This document shows positions 1 through 12,094 of a stretch of DNA of 64,000 nt, one piece after another. Where the stretch lies: positions 17,211,443 to 17,275,442 of the forward strand of contig NC_003071.7 of NCBI RefSeq assembly GCF_000001735.4, in the 5' to 3' direction. How positions within the stretch are numbered: position 1 is the first letter of the stretch; every line of letters begins with the position of its first letter. The notes under the pieces are model-generated. The model worked only from the letters and a program-made list of their open reading frames with translations, was not told the origin of the DNA and did not search any database. The position numbers and the translations under genes are program-made. Source of the DNA: Arabidopsis thaliana. Lineage: Eukaryota > Streptophyta > Magnoliopsida > Brassicales > Brassicaceae.

Positions 1-1462
1 CCTGTTGGGCCAACTTTAAGAAGGCCCATATAAGCATCGGCTATATAAAGGTCACCAGTGGATTTGTCAAAGGCAAGGCCCAATGGTCGTCCACACACGT
101 GTTCTGTTCGTTGGTGCTCGTGCGGGCCCTCACAACCTTCTCTACATTGAACAAACAAAACATAAATTGCCATCATTAATTGTTCTTCAGAACTATTTTG
201 GCTATTAATAAGGCCCCGAGTTTAATGAGAAGTTTTATTTGCCACTCTCTCAGTTTCCCAAAAAAAAAAAGTTGTTGTAGAGTTTTTGTTTCCCCTCTCA
301 GAAAACGGTTATTTCATCTTTTTAGTGTGGCTTTTCAAACCAAATGAATAATTTATCTCTTAGACTCTTACCCAAAACTAATAAACTTGAAACTTAAGTC
401 ACCACCATGTAAAACTTAGTGGTATATATATATGTACATATATATATAGATATAGTTCTATATTTTAAAATATATATATATTTGAATCTATTTGAATGTG
501 TCATAGTAGTATTTGCTAGCAAACCCGGACCACCAAAAGTCAATCACGATTCACACATTCTATTTTGTTACTCCCCAGTCATTCTTTAGCTGTCAGCATT
601 TACTTTACATTTCTCTGAAAAAATTACAACGTTTCACAATACAAGAAAAAAAAAAACTAAAGAAGCAATTAAGTTTCATAGTCAAAATATGCAAATATAT
701 GCACATGCAGTTGAGTTTTAGAATGCCCCAAAATGGGAACTTCACATGCATGCTAAAATAAAAAAATTGTGATTCAGAAAGTTAAATTTGCAGTTTAGAA
801 ACAACCAAGTTGACCACGTGATAAGTTGAAGTACAGATGCAGAAACAAAAGAAGTACCTTTCACCGTTACTTCGTTAGTCAGAGACTCAGGAATAATAAC
901 TAAATCTTGTACTATTTAACATTTTTAATTAAATTAAGCGATTAATACAACAACCCAAATGTAATTCTTCACTGTTAGAAATGCAAAGGAGGTAATGTTA
1001 TCATTATTATTTTTTGTTACGCAAAGGAGGTAATTTTGTTATTCGGATAAGTAAGTCAATAATTTCGATGGGACATAGGAAGTTGGTGGATACAATTGAA
1101 GGAGTTAAAACCACAAAACTAAACGACGAAACAAAAAAACAATCAAAGTTTTTTCTTAAAAATGATGGAGAAATTTGTGAGTACCTTGCGGAGGTGGTGA
1201 CGGCGAAATCGATCCAACGGCTCTCATTAGCTAGCCACTTAACAATTCGACCGTCAGATAAACCGGTGTAAGGACCATCGCCGAAAAAATCAAAGACAAA
1301 ACTCTCCGGTCCCAAAGCTCCGGTGGTAGGAATCAGACGGAAATCAGGGATTTGGACTGTCAACATGGATTCTCCTCCATGTTTTGGTCCCTCACCGGAT
1401 AAATCAGTGACGCTAAAGATAAGGGCAACAGAAGTTGCCACCACCAAGAGGAGTTTCATCAT
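1..1462 (-). CDS. SSL2: Strictosidine synthase-like protein, partial (3' end outside window)
   Basis: Six-bladed propeller protein of the strictosidine synthase-like / adipocyte plasma membrane-associated family, entering the secretory pathway. Exon 1 is 1462-1185 (start MMKLLLVVATSVALIFS, a signal peptide or anchor). Exon 2 begins at 141 and runs off the window at base 1. The GT-AG junction joins in phase 2. Family landmarks are GPESFVFDFFGDGPYTG in exon 1 and CGRPLGLAFDKSTGDLYIAD in exon 2, which match the neighbouring SSL gene at 2870-4673 block for block. True strictosidine synthase activity is not expected of this plant-wide subfamily (family knowledge). The symbol rests on gene order. 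The two adjacent Met codons leave the exact start open by one residue. Confidence 0.85.
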
Positions 1463-2869
1463 TTTGTTCAGATTTTTTTTTCCCCTATAGTAATTGCTTC
1501 CTCTTTTTTTTTGTTTTGTCTTTGTGGTGGTAACAGAGTAAGAGTTATGGTGGTTATATATAGGCGTCTGAAATAATTAATAGTTTTATCTTATACATGT
1601 CGAATTCGTGTCAAAATATTCTTTAGGAAATTAAAAATTTTCTCATTCTTGGGATTTGTGGATTGTAATTCATTGTTATTTTTTCTTGTCTTACCTTATT
1701 TCTATTTTTCTGTTCAAAGATTTCCTTCCTAATAAAGCATTTCATTTTAGTATATATACATGTAGATGGTATGATTTGCTTGCAAATGCCGGATATTGAG
1801 GGCCACATTTACTTCATTGTCCAATTTTAAGACTATCTTTTATATACTCTGATTTTTTTCCATTCAAGTTTACAAGCTTTTTTTTGGTGAAATCATGTTT
1901 ACAAGTTTGGGTAAAGTGTAAATGTTATCCAACAAAAAAAATAATATCTATCTATATGGAAAATAAATATTCATTTGCACAGAATATCAAAGGATGAGAA
2001 TTAAGAGACGTAGTTTCGAAAATTTCAAACCAAAAGTACAATAAAAGCCTCCAATATTATTAATAATAATTGTTTTTGTTTGACTTATAACAAAAACATT
2101 TTAGCTTGTATAAATGAAACATAAATTTTCACCACCAAAAATAAAGATAAAAATAAGGGACAAAGGAAGTGAATAGACAGGAGAAGGGGCAGTGAGCAGA
2201 AGAATCAACGGCATGAGCCCCACTCGGCAACCTATTCGTTGTGTTGCCTTCTGAGTTCTGACCATATCTTTTTTTTTTTTGCTTGTATTTTATTTGTTAT
2301 CAAATCCTTCCAAACAAACAATTCCAAACACATCAGAACCAATTAAAGAAAGGTATCTACAAAGTACTGTCACCAGTGAGGCAGTGACTTCCTCAATTTA
2401 CAAATATCCCACTCTAATACTGCCTGTTATGGTAAGTGGACTGCGCAAGCCGGTTCGTAGACTCACAAGTTTCAAATTTCTTGTAAAGTTTTTAATTAAA
2501 AGAAAACTCATAGAGATACGTACATGTTTTGTTTTGTTTTCATAAATAGGCATATCTTTGTTTTGAAGTAATATATACAAAGATTAAAAGAAACATTTTC
2601 ATCTGCAAGAATAAACCCAAAAAAAACAAACTCTAAAGATATTCAAACTCAAAAATGGGTCCTCGGATTAAAAGGAGAGAAAACCATAAAGAAACCAAAA
2701 TTACCTAACAAGAAAAAAGAACCCATATTTTCAGTAAATTAATAAAATCAAGAGTTTGATGTATTTAGATGCATATCTAACCGGATACAGCAAAAACTTT
2801 AACGTTTAAACCTGTAATTATCATCAAATCCACACACATGAGAAACTTATATAATGTAAAACGTATAAA
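1463..2869. other. Spacer between the two SSL genes
   Basis: AT-rich spacer holding the 5' flank of SSL2, with a TATA-like tatatata at about 1554-1562, and the 3' flank of SSL1. It contains one poly(T)-bearing micro-insertion at 1877-1896 flanked by 9-bp direct repeats. I see no further gene. Confidence 0.5.
1868..1905. repeat. Micro-insertion with 9-bp direct repeats
   Basis: GTTTACAAG occurs at 1868-1876 and again at 1897-1905. Between them lie 20 bp containing eight T followed by GGTGAAATCAT. This fits a poly(A)-tailed mini-retroposition on the minus strand with a short target-site duplication. It is one of nine similar loci in this window. Confidence 0.45.
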
Positions 2870-4673
2870 TCATTGACGGTCAAGAACCCAAACCGAAGGC
2901 AAAAACACAGACCCAAACCAGAGCCTACCATCTCTCTCTTGAACCTCACTTATAAACTTCATATTCTTCCCTTCACTATCCTCAAGAATCTCCATAATCT
3001 CTCCAGTCTTGCCAGAAAGTTTCACAGCCACGGCGTGAGGCTTCCCTCCTTCAAAAAGAAAAACCAAGAGCTCCATCTTCAACGTCTTTATGAAGAATTT
3101 CCCAACCCACGGGTGGATCATAGATAACCTCGAAAATGGAGTTTTCTTGGAATGCAAGGCAACCCAGAAATCCCCTGTCTCGGTCCTTCTGATGTTATCT
3201 GCGTAGCCAGGGAGCTTTGCAAATATGTCACGGGTCCCGGCGTTGGGTCCCTTGGCCCAATATCGATGCACAAGTTGCGTTGGGACCTCACAAGAAAGCA
3301 CGAACGAACCATCTATGCTTAAGGCAAGACCATTAGGGAAATGAAGACGGTCCATTATAACTTTGGCCTCTTTTGTCTTCTTGTCGTATCGAATTGCTCT
3401 TCCTGTCTTTTCACCGCACAGAAAAGCGTAGAATACGTCCCTGCTCCAAATAATAATGTAACGTTTATAAAAAAAAAATCATTTTCAAAATATCCCCACA
3501 TTAAGATTTTGTTGTCTTAAGAACATTTTTCTTTTACTTTATACGTTTAAAAAAAAAAAAAAAGTTGTAAACACGAGCGAACATTAAAAACCTGAAGGTT
3601 AATTACTATCTTTCTTCTCAGATGATGAAGCTACAATCTTAAGTATAATTTAAAACAAAGATTTTATCTAATAATTGTAAACCTCAAACGTTAGAAGGAG
3701 AAATTTTATTTTCATTTGTGGTTTGCAATTTGTAAAATTATAAAATACAAACATGCAAATTATCATTTCTAACCATCTCAATTCTCAACATAGAACACTA
3801 AAAATTATCCAATTTTTTTGGTTTCAGTTTTTTTTTTTTAATTAAAAAAATTATTAGAGAAGTGATGTTATAATACCCGAAGTGGTACGTATCGCTGCTA
3901 TCGTTGAAGTAGATAGCATCCTCTTCTTCATCTATATCCATTTGGTTTGCAAACATAACTTTCTGACCTTCGACCTCGTCCACGACTTTCTCAGCCAATC
4001 CTCCTTTAGGCCCAACCTTCATTACCCCTAAGTAACCGTCGCAAAAATACAAATCTCCCGATTTCTTCTCGAAGCTAAGTCCCAAAGGCCTTCCACACGC
4101 AGGTTCCACCTTATGGCTCGAACAATTTTTTCTTCATATATTTACAACACAAAATTAAAATATAGTTAAATAATTGTGTTGTCTATAACCAATGTTATTG
4201 ATAATTAAGTGTTTTCAAACATTATTAAATTTACCAAAAAAATGTGTATAATGTTTGTTAAAGATATAAATATATAATAACCAAGATATAAATATAAAAT
4301 TTTAACCAGTAATATAATCAAACACAAATATTTGCGTTGAAACAGTCTACTTATTATTGGTGCATGACTTCATCCATAAATAAAACAAACCTATGGGGAG
4401 ATGAGTAGGCGAATTCAATCCAGCCAAGATCTTCACCGCTCCATTTGAGGATGCGACCGTCAGTGACGCCAACGTATGGGCCTTCTCCTCTTGGGTCCAG
4501 TCCAGGCTCTCCGGTCCATCCACGGGAAGGAGGATTGTCCTCGCTGTGGTTAGGACGTTTTTCGAGCCCTCTATACTCTCCGGTCCAATGATGTATGGAC
4601 CCACTAAGACGACCAAGACGGCCATAATTGCCACCAAAGCGGCCCACGTTAGAATTTTCCGACTGATCGGCAT
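2870..4673 (-). CDS. SSL1: Strictosidine synthase-like gene with apparent exon-1 frameshift
   Basis: Second SSL gene, with three exons: 4673-4391, 4131-3877 and 3440-2870. The N-terminus MPISRKILTWAALVAIM is followed by a hydrophobic anchor. Later exons carry CGRPLGLSFEKKSGDLYFCD, NDSSDTYHFGDVFY, LHFPNGLALSIDGSFVLSC and GKPHAVAVKLSGKTGEIMEI, giving about 369 residues if whole. Exon 1 is 283 nt, and its first part (through LPVDGPESLDW) lies one frame away from its second part (DPRGEGPYVGVTDGRILKW). The homologous exon of SSL2 is 278 nt and keeps phase 2, so one base appears missing near 4497-4507, where GACTGGACCC would be GACTGGGACCC. An ATG at 4647 opens the second frame but skips the anchor. 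The intron-1 acceptor (ATATATGAAG) has a weak pyrimidine tract. The cause could be a natural null allele or an assembly error. Confidence 0.8.
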
Positions 4674-5883
4674 TGATTTTATACTCTGCCTCCTCTTCCG
4701 TGAAAAATGTGTGTTTAAGTGTAAGTTGGAATGGTAATTACTTAATTATATGCACGATTAGCAATTATTTGGATGTTTCTTGTTTGAGAATACGTGAGAG
4801 AGAAGGAATAAATAGAGAAAAGCATAAGCTATTAGGAGAAGCGATTCCATGTTACTACTTTTAATTACATGTTTTTTGTCTTTAAGAATAATATTTTTCT
4901 TTATCGATAAATAAGTACTAGTTTTCTAATTAGTTATTCTGTTCCTTCAACATGTGGGAACCATGAGACTATTAGATTTAAATAAAGATACGCAAAACAG
5001 TGACACTATAATCATCAAGTCGAAATTTCTAGTTGGAAAATCGTTTAAAGTAGTTGGATTTATATAATTTTATTGTTTTTGGATTTGTAAAGTTTTAGTT
5101 CTCTTTATTGATAAATCAGATGCTCCTCAAGCGTTTATAGCATTGTGAGAATATATACTTTTTCTATTTTCTATTTTTAACTGTGAGAATCTTTGGGAGA
5201 TGAAAAAATCGGACTTGTATTTTATCTTGTTAAACTGTTTTAATTTAAATGGGGATACTTTGTTTTCACTTTGTGACGTGTGTCTCTCTGTCTTATGTTA
5301 GAATTATTCTGTTTGTGGTGAAAAGAAAAAGAGTCACGTTTTTGTAAAGCACTTTTACAGTTTATTTTCTTACCGATTAAGACAACCATTAGAAAGATGT
5401 TTAACATTAAAACCCTATTTGCAACCCACAAGATTATAAGTTGCGACAAGTAGTTCACTAATGCATCAAATTCCTCACGGCTCACACATAACTTGCCGTC
5501 AATTCGGATCCGTCATCGCTTGAGAAACTATATCAATGGTTCGGCTAAAGGTGGTTCGGAGAAGGAGATATGCAGTGAGGGTGAGCTTGGTGGTTTGTTT
5601 AGAAATATTGGTTTTTGGCTCTTGTTTGCGTTGGTGGAAGTTATACAGTTTTAGCGTATGAAGTTTCTTTGTTTAGTCGATCATAACACCAAAAAGGAAA
5701 ATAGAATATGCGGCCTCATCACTTGTATTTGAAGTTCAATAAGCCCAATAACATGTCCAGATCAGCCCAATAATCGCGGTAATACCGTATACCGTATCTT
5801 ACTCTTACCTGGTTATGTAACTTTCGTTTATGATTTTTTAAAATATATAATATTTATATGGTTATGAATATTAAGGTCAGCGA

Positions 5884-5951
5884 TGTAGACCAACATCGAT
5901 CTCTTTAACCCTAGCTTGCTCGCTCCTTCAAGAGATTGATTTTGGTCTACA
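5884..5951. repeat. Hairpin with 22-bp near-perfect stem
   Basis: The left arm TGTAGACCAACATCGATCTC (start 5884) pairs with the right arm ending TTTTGGTCTACA (end 5951). 20 of 22 positions pair across a 24-nt loop that contains the telo-box AACCCTA. The arm length is close to that of small RNAs, but the whole foldback is shorter than most plant miRNA precursors. It may equally be a remnant of a foldback element. No transcription evidence can be read from sequence. Confidence 0.5.
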
Positions 5952-8728
5952 CCCTTATATAATAACATTATTCTAAACCAACCAAATAAATTAGTTGTGG
6001 CTTTAGAAAGGAGTTTAATGTTAGCTTTATAATCAACTGGAGATTTTTTGTTGGTAGAGTTACACGAACATAATCATATAATCTTTTATTTATTTATTGT
6101 ATTATATGATACGTAACATAAAATATAAAGATTTGGTGTGTAATATTTGCTTTCCCTTGGCCTTGTGCTCTATCGGAGGGGCACTGGCCATATACCGTCT
6201 ATTGTGTCCTAACATCGCTTGTAAGGGCATTTTAAATTTCGGTTTAGTATTTTATTTTTTTACAGATCAAAGACTAATGATGAAACCATCTTGGGACAGG
6301 AAAAATAAGGATCATCTACATTTTAACTTAATTAAAATTCACATGAAATGGACTTTGTTATCCCAGTTTAATTTACACGTAAAAGAGTTCGTATATAATA
6401 TATAGTAACCATTCAAAAAGGTTAATGGTAATTACGTCATATATAGCCTTTTCCACAAAATGCCATTTGAATAAAGCCTGATCCCAAGAACGATTCTAAT
6501 CTCTTGAGATAGCCACTCGTTTTTTCTTTTGTTCCTTTTGGGATTCTTTAAGCAGTAGAAATTTGGAATATATTTTTAAATTTTCATACAATACATTTTT
6601 GTATATAAATGTTTTATTTTTCTGGACAGATAAAACGACGTAGTTTATAAATTGTGAAAATTATCAATAGGAAAACAGAAAACGATGAGATTTGTAGAGA
6701 ATTGATTATAGCCATACGATTTAATGATTAATTTTTCAATGTTATAAATGGTATTATTCGGTAAAATATTCTCGCTAAAATACGTAAGGGTAACCCCTAA
6801 CCTTGACAGTAGCCTGTTTTGTGTTGTAGGACTAAAAGCTAACAATATGTTTCTGCTAACATTATGTTACATGATATATATACTTCCATATAAACCGTTT
6901 TCTATTCAAAAATCAGTGAAAATTTGAGATCGCACAACTAAAAGCAACCGAAGTTTTCGGAATATGCAAAAGTTATTAACTCGGTTTTTCATATTATTTT
7001 GTCGACAAGTCGAGCTGTTCATATTCTCAAAATAGATCTCAACGTACGGTCGTATCTTTTTAATATAATGGCTGAGGTTTGGGTTCACCGTATTAAGAAC
7101 ATAAGCTCATTTCTTTTATATAATAATCTAGTTATTGTTAATGATATCACGATGAGCTAACGTGATTCGATACTAATTTATACACACCGAAACAAATAAA
7201 GACATATACTAATAATAGTGTAGCTTATCGATACAGAATTGTTTTACATATTTTGTCAACTATAAGACCGATTGGGTACAACCACTCGTAATACGCATCA
7301 ATTGTTGTTGTTTTCAAAAATTGGATACTATTTTTCTATTAATTGGGTGATTTTAAGTAACATCTTTTCCATAACGTTAACATATTACACAATTAAAGTT
7401 TAATTTCTTAAAACTCCCTTAGAAAAAAGTTTTTATAACTTTAGTATTAATCATAAAATAGTCTATATATGTAAAGCAAAGATGGACGCCACCAGATACG
7501 ATCCACCGTATCTTCTATCATGTCACATGCCAACGTCTCTCTATGCGTTAGTAATATTCGTGACATTGACTTTGCATTTATACCAATCTTTAATCTTATT
7601 TTATTATGCACATGGATATAATTTTGTACTTAATATAGAACAATATCAAAATTACAAGTCAAATACAAAATATTCGCTGAATAAGATATGATAATTACAC
7701 AATACGTTTCTTTCAACCAGTCAAATCACAGAGTATGAAAATTTCAATGTAAAGATCGGATGTACTTATTATATGTGTAGAACAAGTCAAATATTTACTT
7801 TTGTTTGGCTATTACATGGATTCTAGATTTTGTTATAATAAATAATCGGAAAACGTTTTTATCGTCGTCAAATTAGTGAGCTCAGAATACGACTCATTAA
7901 GTCATGACAATCTGATAAAGACACAAAAAGATTCCACCAACCGGTTGATTTCTGGTTAAATAAGAAAAAAAAATGTTTTTCTTTTTACTGTTGAAAATAT
8001 TGAGACACAAGAGAAATACACACAAAAATTGAGAGCTGCTACCATGAGTCCATGAAGGCCAAAAAAGCCCGAAGACAGGGGAAGGTGCTGGTCACCGTCA
8101 GTTATATTATCTAACCATTTCTAAAGATTATTAAAAATATTTTATCCACCACAATGTGTGATCCGATTTACATCGACTCACTTAATGCCTTCATTTACCG
8201 CACTTGTTAATAGACGTCTTGTTCTTCAAATTTGTCCATTTTGTAAAATTGTAGGGTCAAAAGTTGTGATGATGAAGTTATGAATGTGTTGAAGAGGAGG
8301 AGGGGTCCTCTATCATCAAAGAGTCATGGACGGTTGTGCTGAAGTTTCATGAGACAAGATCTCGATGGAAGATCTATTTGACTCTTTTTTTAGGGTTTTT
8401 TTGAAATTGAAAGCATGTCTTCCCGACACATCGTGCATTACAATTTCATGATCACTCCATTAATTCATCAAATCGCTTTTATAGTCAACGCCATGATCCT
8501 TTGACTCTTGCTTCTTGAGCTCTACGATTGCTGGACTCAATTCTTTTTTCCGATAGTTTTTCAGTATGGTGGTACATATATGTTTTGGTGGTACACTAGC
8601 TAGTTTTGTACACATAATTTTGTGGCGGTAAAAAGGTGAAACGTGCAATATTAGTTTAAGAAATTGAGATTACTAGGATCCTTGTATCATAGCCAATGGT
8701 ATGTCAACAAACAAAAATAAAAGCCATA

Positions 8729-8963
8729 GTCTTATACAATGGCGGATCCAGGAAATAATTTTATATGGAGCACAATTATAAAAAATCAATAAAAAGACAT
8801 AGCAAGGCTTGAACTTGGGTTAATGTGGGGCACCATTAAGTAAAATACCACTACACTACATACATTTTTAATTACATAATGCAAACTTATATAAGATTTA
8901 TATAATTGAGTATCGGGCACATGCCCCACCCAAGACCAACGTGTGTCCGCCCCTGGTCTTATA
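8729..8963. mobile_element. hAT-like MITE, 219 bp, with 8-bp target-site duplication
   Basis: The element at 8737-8955 starts CAATGGCGGATCC and ends GTGTCCGCCCCTG, whose complement is CAGGGGCGGACAC, so the ends are terminal inverted repeats. It is flanked by a perfect 8-bp direct repeat GTCTTATA (8729-8736 and 8956-8963), the size made by hAT transposases. It has no coding capacity, so it is non-autonomous. Confidence 0.75.
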
Positions 8964-9635
8964 CATTGTCATATTGCTGCGGATAACAAATAAAACAACA
9001 AAAATTGACTGTATAGAAAGAAAAAGAAAAGAGATAGGAAATGTGGAAAGTGAGAGAGCAATATGGAACCCACTAGACCCATAAGAGAGTATTGGTTATT
9101 GGACGGACTTTTCATGTGTCTACCATACTTTGGATACGTGTCGTCCATATAAAGATGATGATTGATGATGATAGTGGTGATGATGGGCATGACCATGGGA
9201 GGCAAATCTTTGGCAGAGAATCAAGTGAACATTGCCATGTCTTTGCCACTACCACACTACCTAACTATTTAGTAAATTTTCTTATTCTTTTGCCAACGAA
9301 TCTGATCGCCAAGTATAATACGATGAGCGCAAAACACTATTTCACATTTAGGTTACATTTTTTTTATTTAATACTGTTCGTAGATGTAAAAGCATTTAAA
9401 AATAGTATCTATAATACTTAGAATATAAAACATCATTTATACTATATATTTTATATTGTGGATTTTTAACAAATCCCATTAACAAGAGATACTTGTAGCA
9501 TGGGAACTTACAACTAAATTACCGTTATACTACTATTTTCCTCTCTAAATAATACATTCATCTCTTCTTATTTATCTCCAACCACTAAAAACTTTGACTG
9601 GTCATATAATTTTTATGTTACCAATCATCATAATT

Positions 9636-9678
9636 AAGATTTACCAATTTAACTTCACAAAAAAAAAGATTTATCAAT
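9636..9678. repeat. Micro-insertion with 13-bp direct repeats
   Basis: AAGATTTACCAAT at 9636-9648 is repeated as AAGATTTATCAAT at 9666-9678 with one mismatch. The 17 bp between them, TTAACTTCAC followed by an A tract, look like a tiny A-tailed insertion. The mismatch suggests it is not very recent. Confidence 0.4.
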
Positions 9679-9991
9679 CTAATTTACTGATTGAGTATTA
9701 CACCAGAGACCAACCACATTTGTACTAAAAGTGAGAAAAAGAAAACATAAAAATTATATCCAATAAGTAAATGATACGCAGCAAAACACGTCACATCGAC
9801 TCGCATATGAATACACAAACCCCACAACATAAACTGCTAAATAGAAATAGGGACGATGTTGTGGTCCGACGAAAATCTTTTCCACTAGTCACTCTTTCAA
9901 TCAGGACCATTACAAATTATTTCGAATGTTTGTGCAGAGTATAAATAAAAACAAATTGAATATTGTAAATACATCAACGATCCACCGTAAA

Positions 9992-10056
9992 AACATTCAA
10001 AATTCTATTCCTTTTTTTTTTTTTTGGGATTTAAACCACTCTTAACATTCAAAATT
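9992..10056. repeat. Micro-insertion with 13-bp direct repeats
   Basis: AACATTCAAAATT is found at 9992-10004 and 10044-10056. The 39 bp between the copies consist of CTATTCC, a T tract and GGGATTTAAACCACTCTT. Read on the minus strand this is a short tail ending in poly(A), flanked by a target-site-like duplication. Confidence 0.45.
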
Positions 10057-10837
10057 ATAAGCAAATTCTTAATTAGGTTCAACGATTATTTGATCGGTGA
10101 CATCCCAGCAGCTCAATAAACATATATTAAAATCGAAAATAAAAAATACTGTCATCACAAAAACTCGTTATTATTTAATCTCTTTTAAAACATCTTGTTT
10201 TCGAACATCTTGCTAACTAATGTATAAGTTTTTTTGTTTTTTTAAACGTTAAACTACAATTCTTTTTGACAATGAACGGTTTTTTCTATATATATATATT
10301 TTCAAATGGCTGTTAAAACCCACCAATAGCAATGCATGTGGTTGTGGTAGTATACACATTATTAAATCCCTCATCCTCTTATCTTAAAAAAAAAAAAAGT
10401 CTTTGGTGGGCTAAACAAATCCTTTAAAATCTTCATATAGATTTCTTTCCATTATTTATTTTATCCATTATCAAAGTCTTTTTTTTTTTTAAATTTCTTT
10501 CTCTCGTTGTCTCCTTGGAAATTACTTTCATCATTTAAAAAACTTGCTTACTCCGTAAACCAAAGCTAGATCCAATTAGTCTTATTTCCTTTTTATTCGT
10601 CTCTCTCTCACTATCCGAGATTTGGGTTGAAAAATACAAACCCCCTTTTATTTCTCCTCTTCTCTCCTACAAGCTCATTCAGAACTCTCAACATTTCCGG
10701 TAGAGAAAAAAAAACCGTTTTTTTTTTAATCTCTTTCTAAAGAAGGATATCAAAACAAAACACAAAGTTGAAAACTTTGCATCTGGGTTTGTCTATTTTA
10801 GATTCAGATCTTAGTTTTTTTCGATTGAATATCTACA

Positions 10838-12094
10838 ATGGTAATGGAAACAGAGTCAAAGTTCCATGTTTTAGCTGTTGATGATAGTCTTTTTGATCGG
10901 AAAATGATTGAGAGATTGCTTCAAAAGTCTTCATGTCAAGGTAGATTCGAAAAAGCCATAATCTTTAAGCTATATGTATTGGAGAAAGAGAAGGAAGATA
11001 TACTGAAAAAAAGGTTTCTTTATTTGGTTCTTGTTCTTATGTTTTGCAGTAACTACAGTTGATTCAGGCTCTAAAGCTCTGGAATTTCTGGGTTTAAGAG
11101 TAGATGACAACGACCCAAATGCACTCTCTACATCGCCACAAATTCATCAGGTTCAGTTTTTGATCTTTTACATGATTCAAAGTTGGTTACTTTCGAAATT
11201 TGCAATGAATGGTTATATTGAGATTTGTTTGTAATTTGTGGCTTTTGAGCAGGAAGTTGAAATAAATCTAATAATTACAGATTACTGTATGCCTGGCATG
11301 ACTGGTTATGATTTGCTCAAGAAAGTTAAGGTATTTCTTCTCAATTTGGTTACTGTCTTTTCCATCTCTGGCTAAATTCGTTTCCAGAAAAAGAAATAAA
11401 GTTTTTTACTTTAGTTTTCTTTTCCAAATGAGAATGTCAATGGAGAAATTGAAAATCTCATTTTGGAATATTTTCCCACTCAAAAACTTTCCTTTATGCC
11501 ATTGTTTGATAAAAAAGAACAATTGATTTGCTTCTGAGTAATCTACATGATTGTTGTGTATAGGAATCAGCGGCGTTTAGAAGTATACCTGTAGTTATAA
11601 TGTCATCTGAGAACGTTCCTGCAAGAATCTCCAGGTAAGAGCTCTGTTTCTTTAAAGTTAATTTGAGTATTATTGATTTGAGAATTGGCAAGTGGATACT
11701 ATTATTCGATTCTTTGGTTTGAATAAGTCTTTGAACTATCTACAAAATTGTGGTGGTTTCTTCCAACAGATGTTTGGAAGAAGGAGCTGAAGAGTTTTTC
11801 TTGAAACCAGTGAAGTTAGCTGATCTTACCAAGTTGAAACCTCATATGATGAAAACGAAGTTGAAGAAAGAAAGTGAGAAACCAGTTGCCATAGAAGAGA
11901 TTGTGGTGTCTAAACCGGAGATAGAAGAAGAAGAAGAAGAGTCATCAGTGATTGAAATCTTGCCTCTCCACCAAGAAATTGAATCCGAACAACTTGAACC
12001 AATGTTGAGTAGTAATAAGAGAAAAGCAATGGAAGAAGTGGTTTCTACTGATCGATCACGTCCTAAATACAATGATATCACAACCTCGGTCTGA
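10838..12094 (+). CDS. ARR8: Type-A two-component response regulator
   Basis: Negative regulator of cytokinin phosphorelay signalling, 225 residues: a receiver domain plus an acidic, Lys-rich tail with no GARP output domain. The exons are 10838-10940, 11050-11150, 11253-11330, 11564-11634 and 11770-12094, all GT-AG and in phase. Receiver landmarks are the acidic pair D15-D16 (AVDDS), phospho-acceptor D78 ([12 protein letters not shown]), S108 (VVIMSSEN) and K130 (FFLKPV). The C-terminal tail has the EEEEEE run and [10 protein letters not shown]. Exon number and sequence match the ARR8/ARR9 branch; sequence details such as [15 protein letters not shown] fit ARR8. The leader upstream is pyrimidine-rich. 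The stop codon lies inside another open frame that starts at 12072. Confidence 0.95.

Larger units (their letters stand above)
4674..10837. other. Six-kilobase AT-rich spacer upstream of ARR8
   Basis: No gene of normal quality is visible here. Contents I can support are a 22-bp imperfect hairpin (5884-5951), an hAT-like MITE (8737-8955), two micro-insertions with direct repeats (9636-9678 and 9992-10056), and a long pyrimidine- and A-rich ARR8 promoter and leader from about 10.4 kb. A minus-strand frame at 5485-5240 (start MSREEFDALVNYL) has gene-like wording but stops lie just upstream. It could be a gene fragment. Confidence 0.5.

Noticed and set aside
6097-6405. 102-residue plus-strand ORF
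   Set aside because: Composition follows the local AT-rich sequence. No domain, no good start context and no conserved wording.
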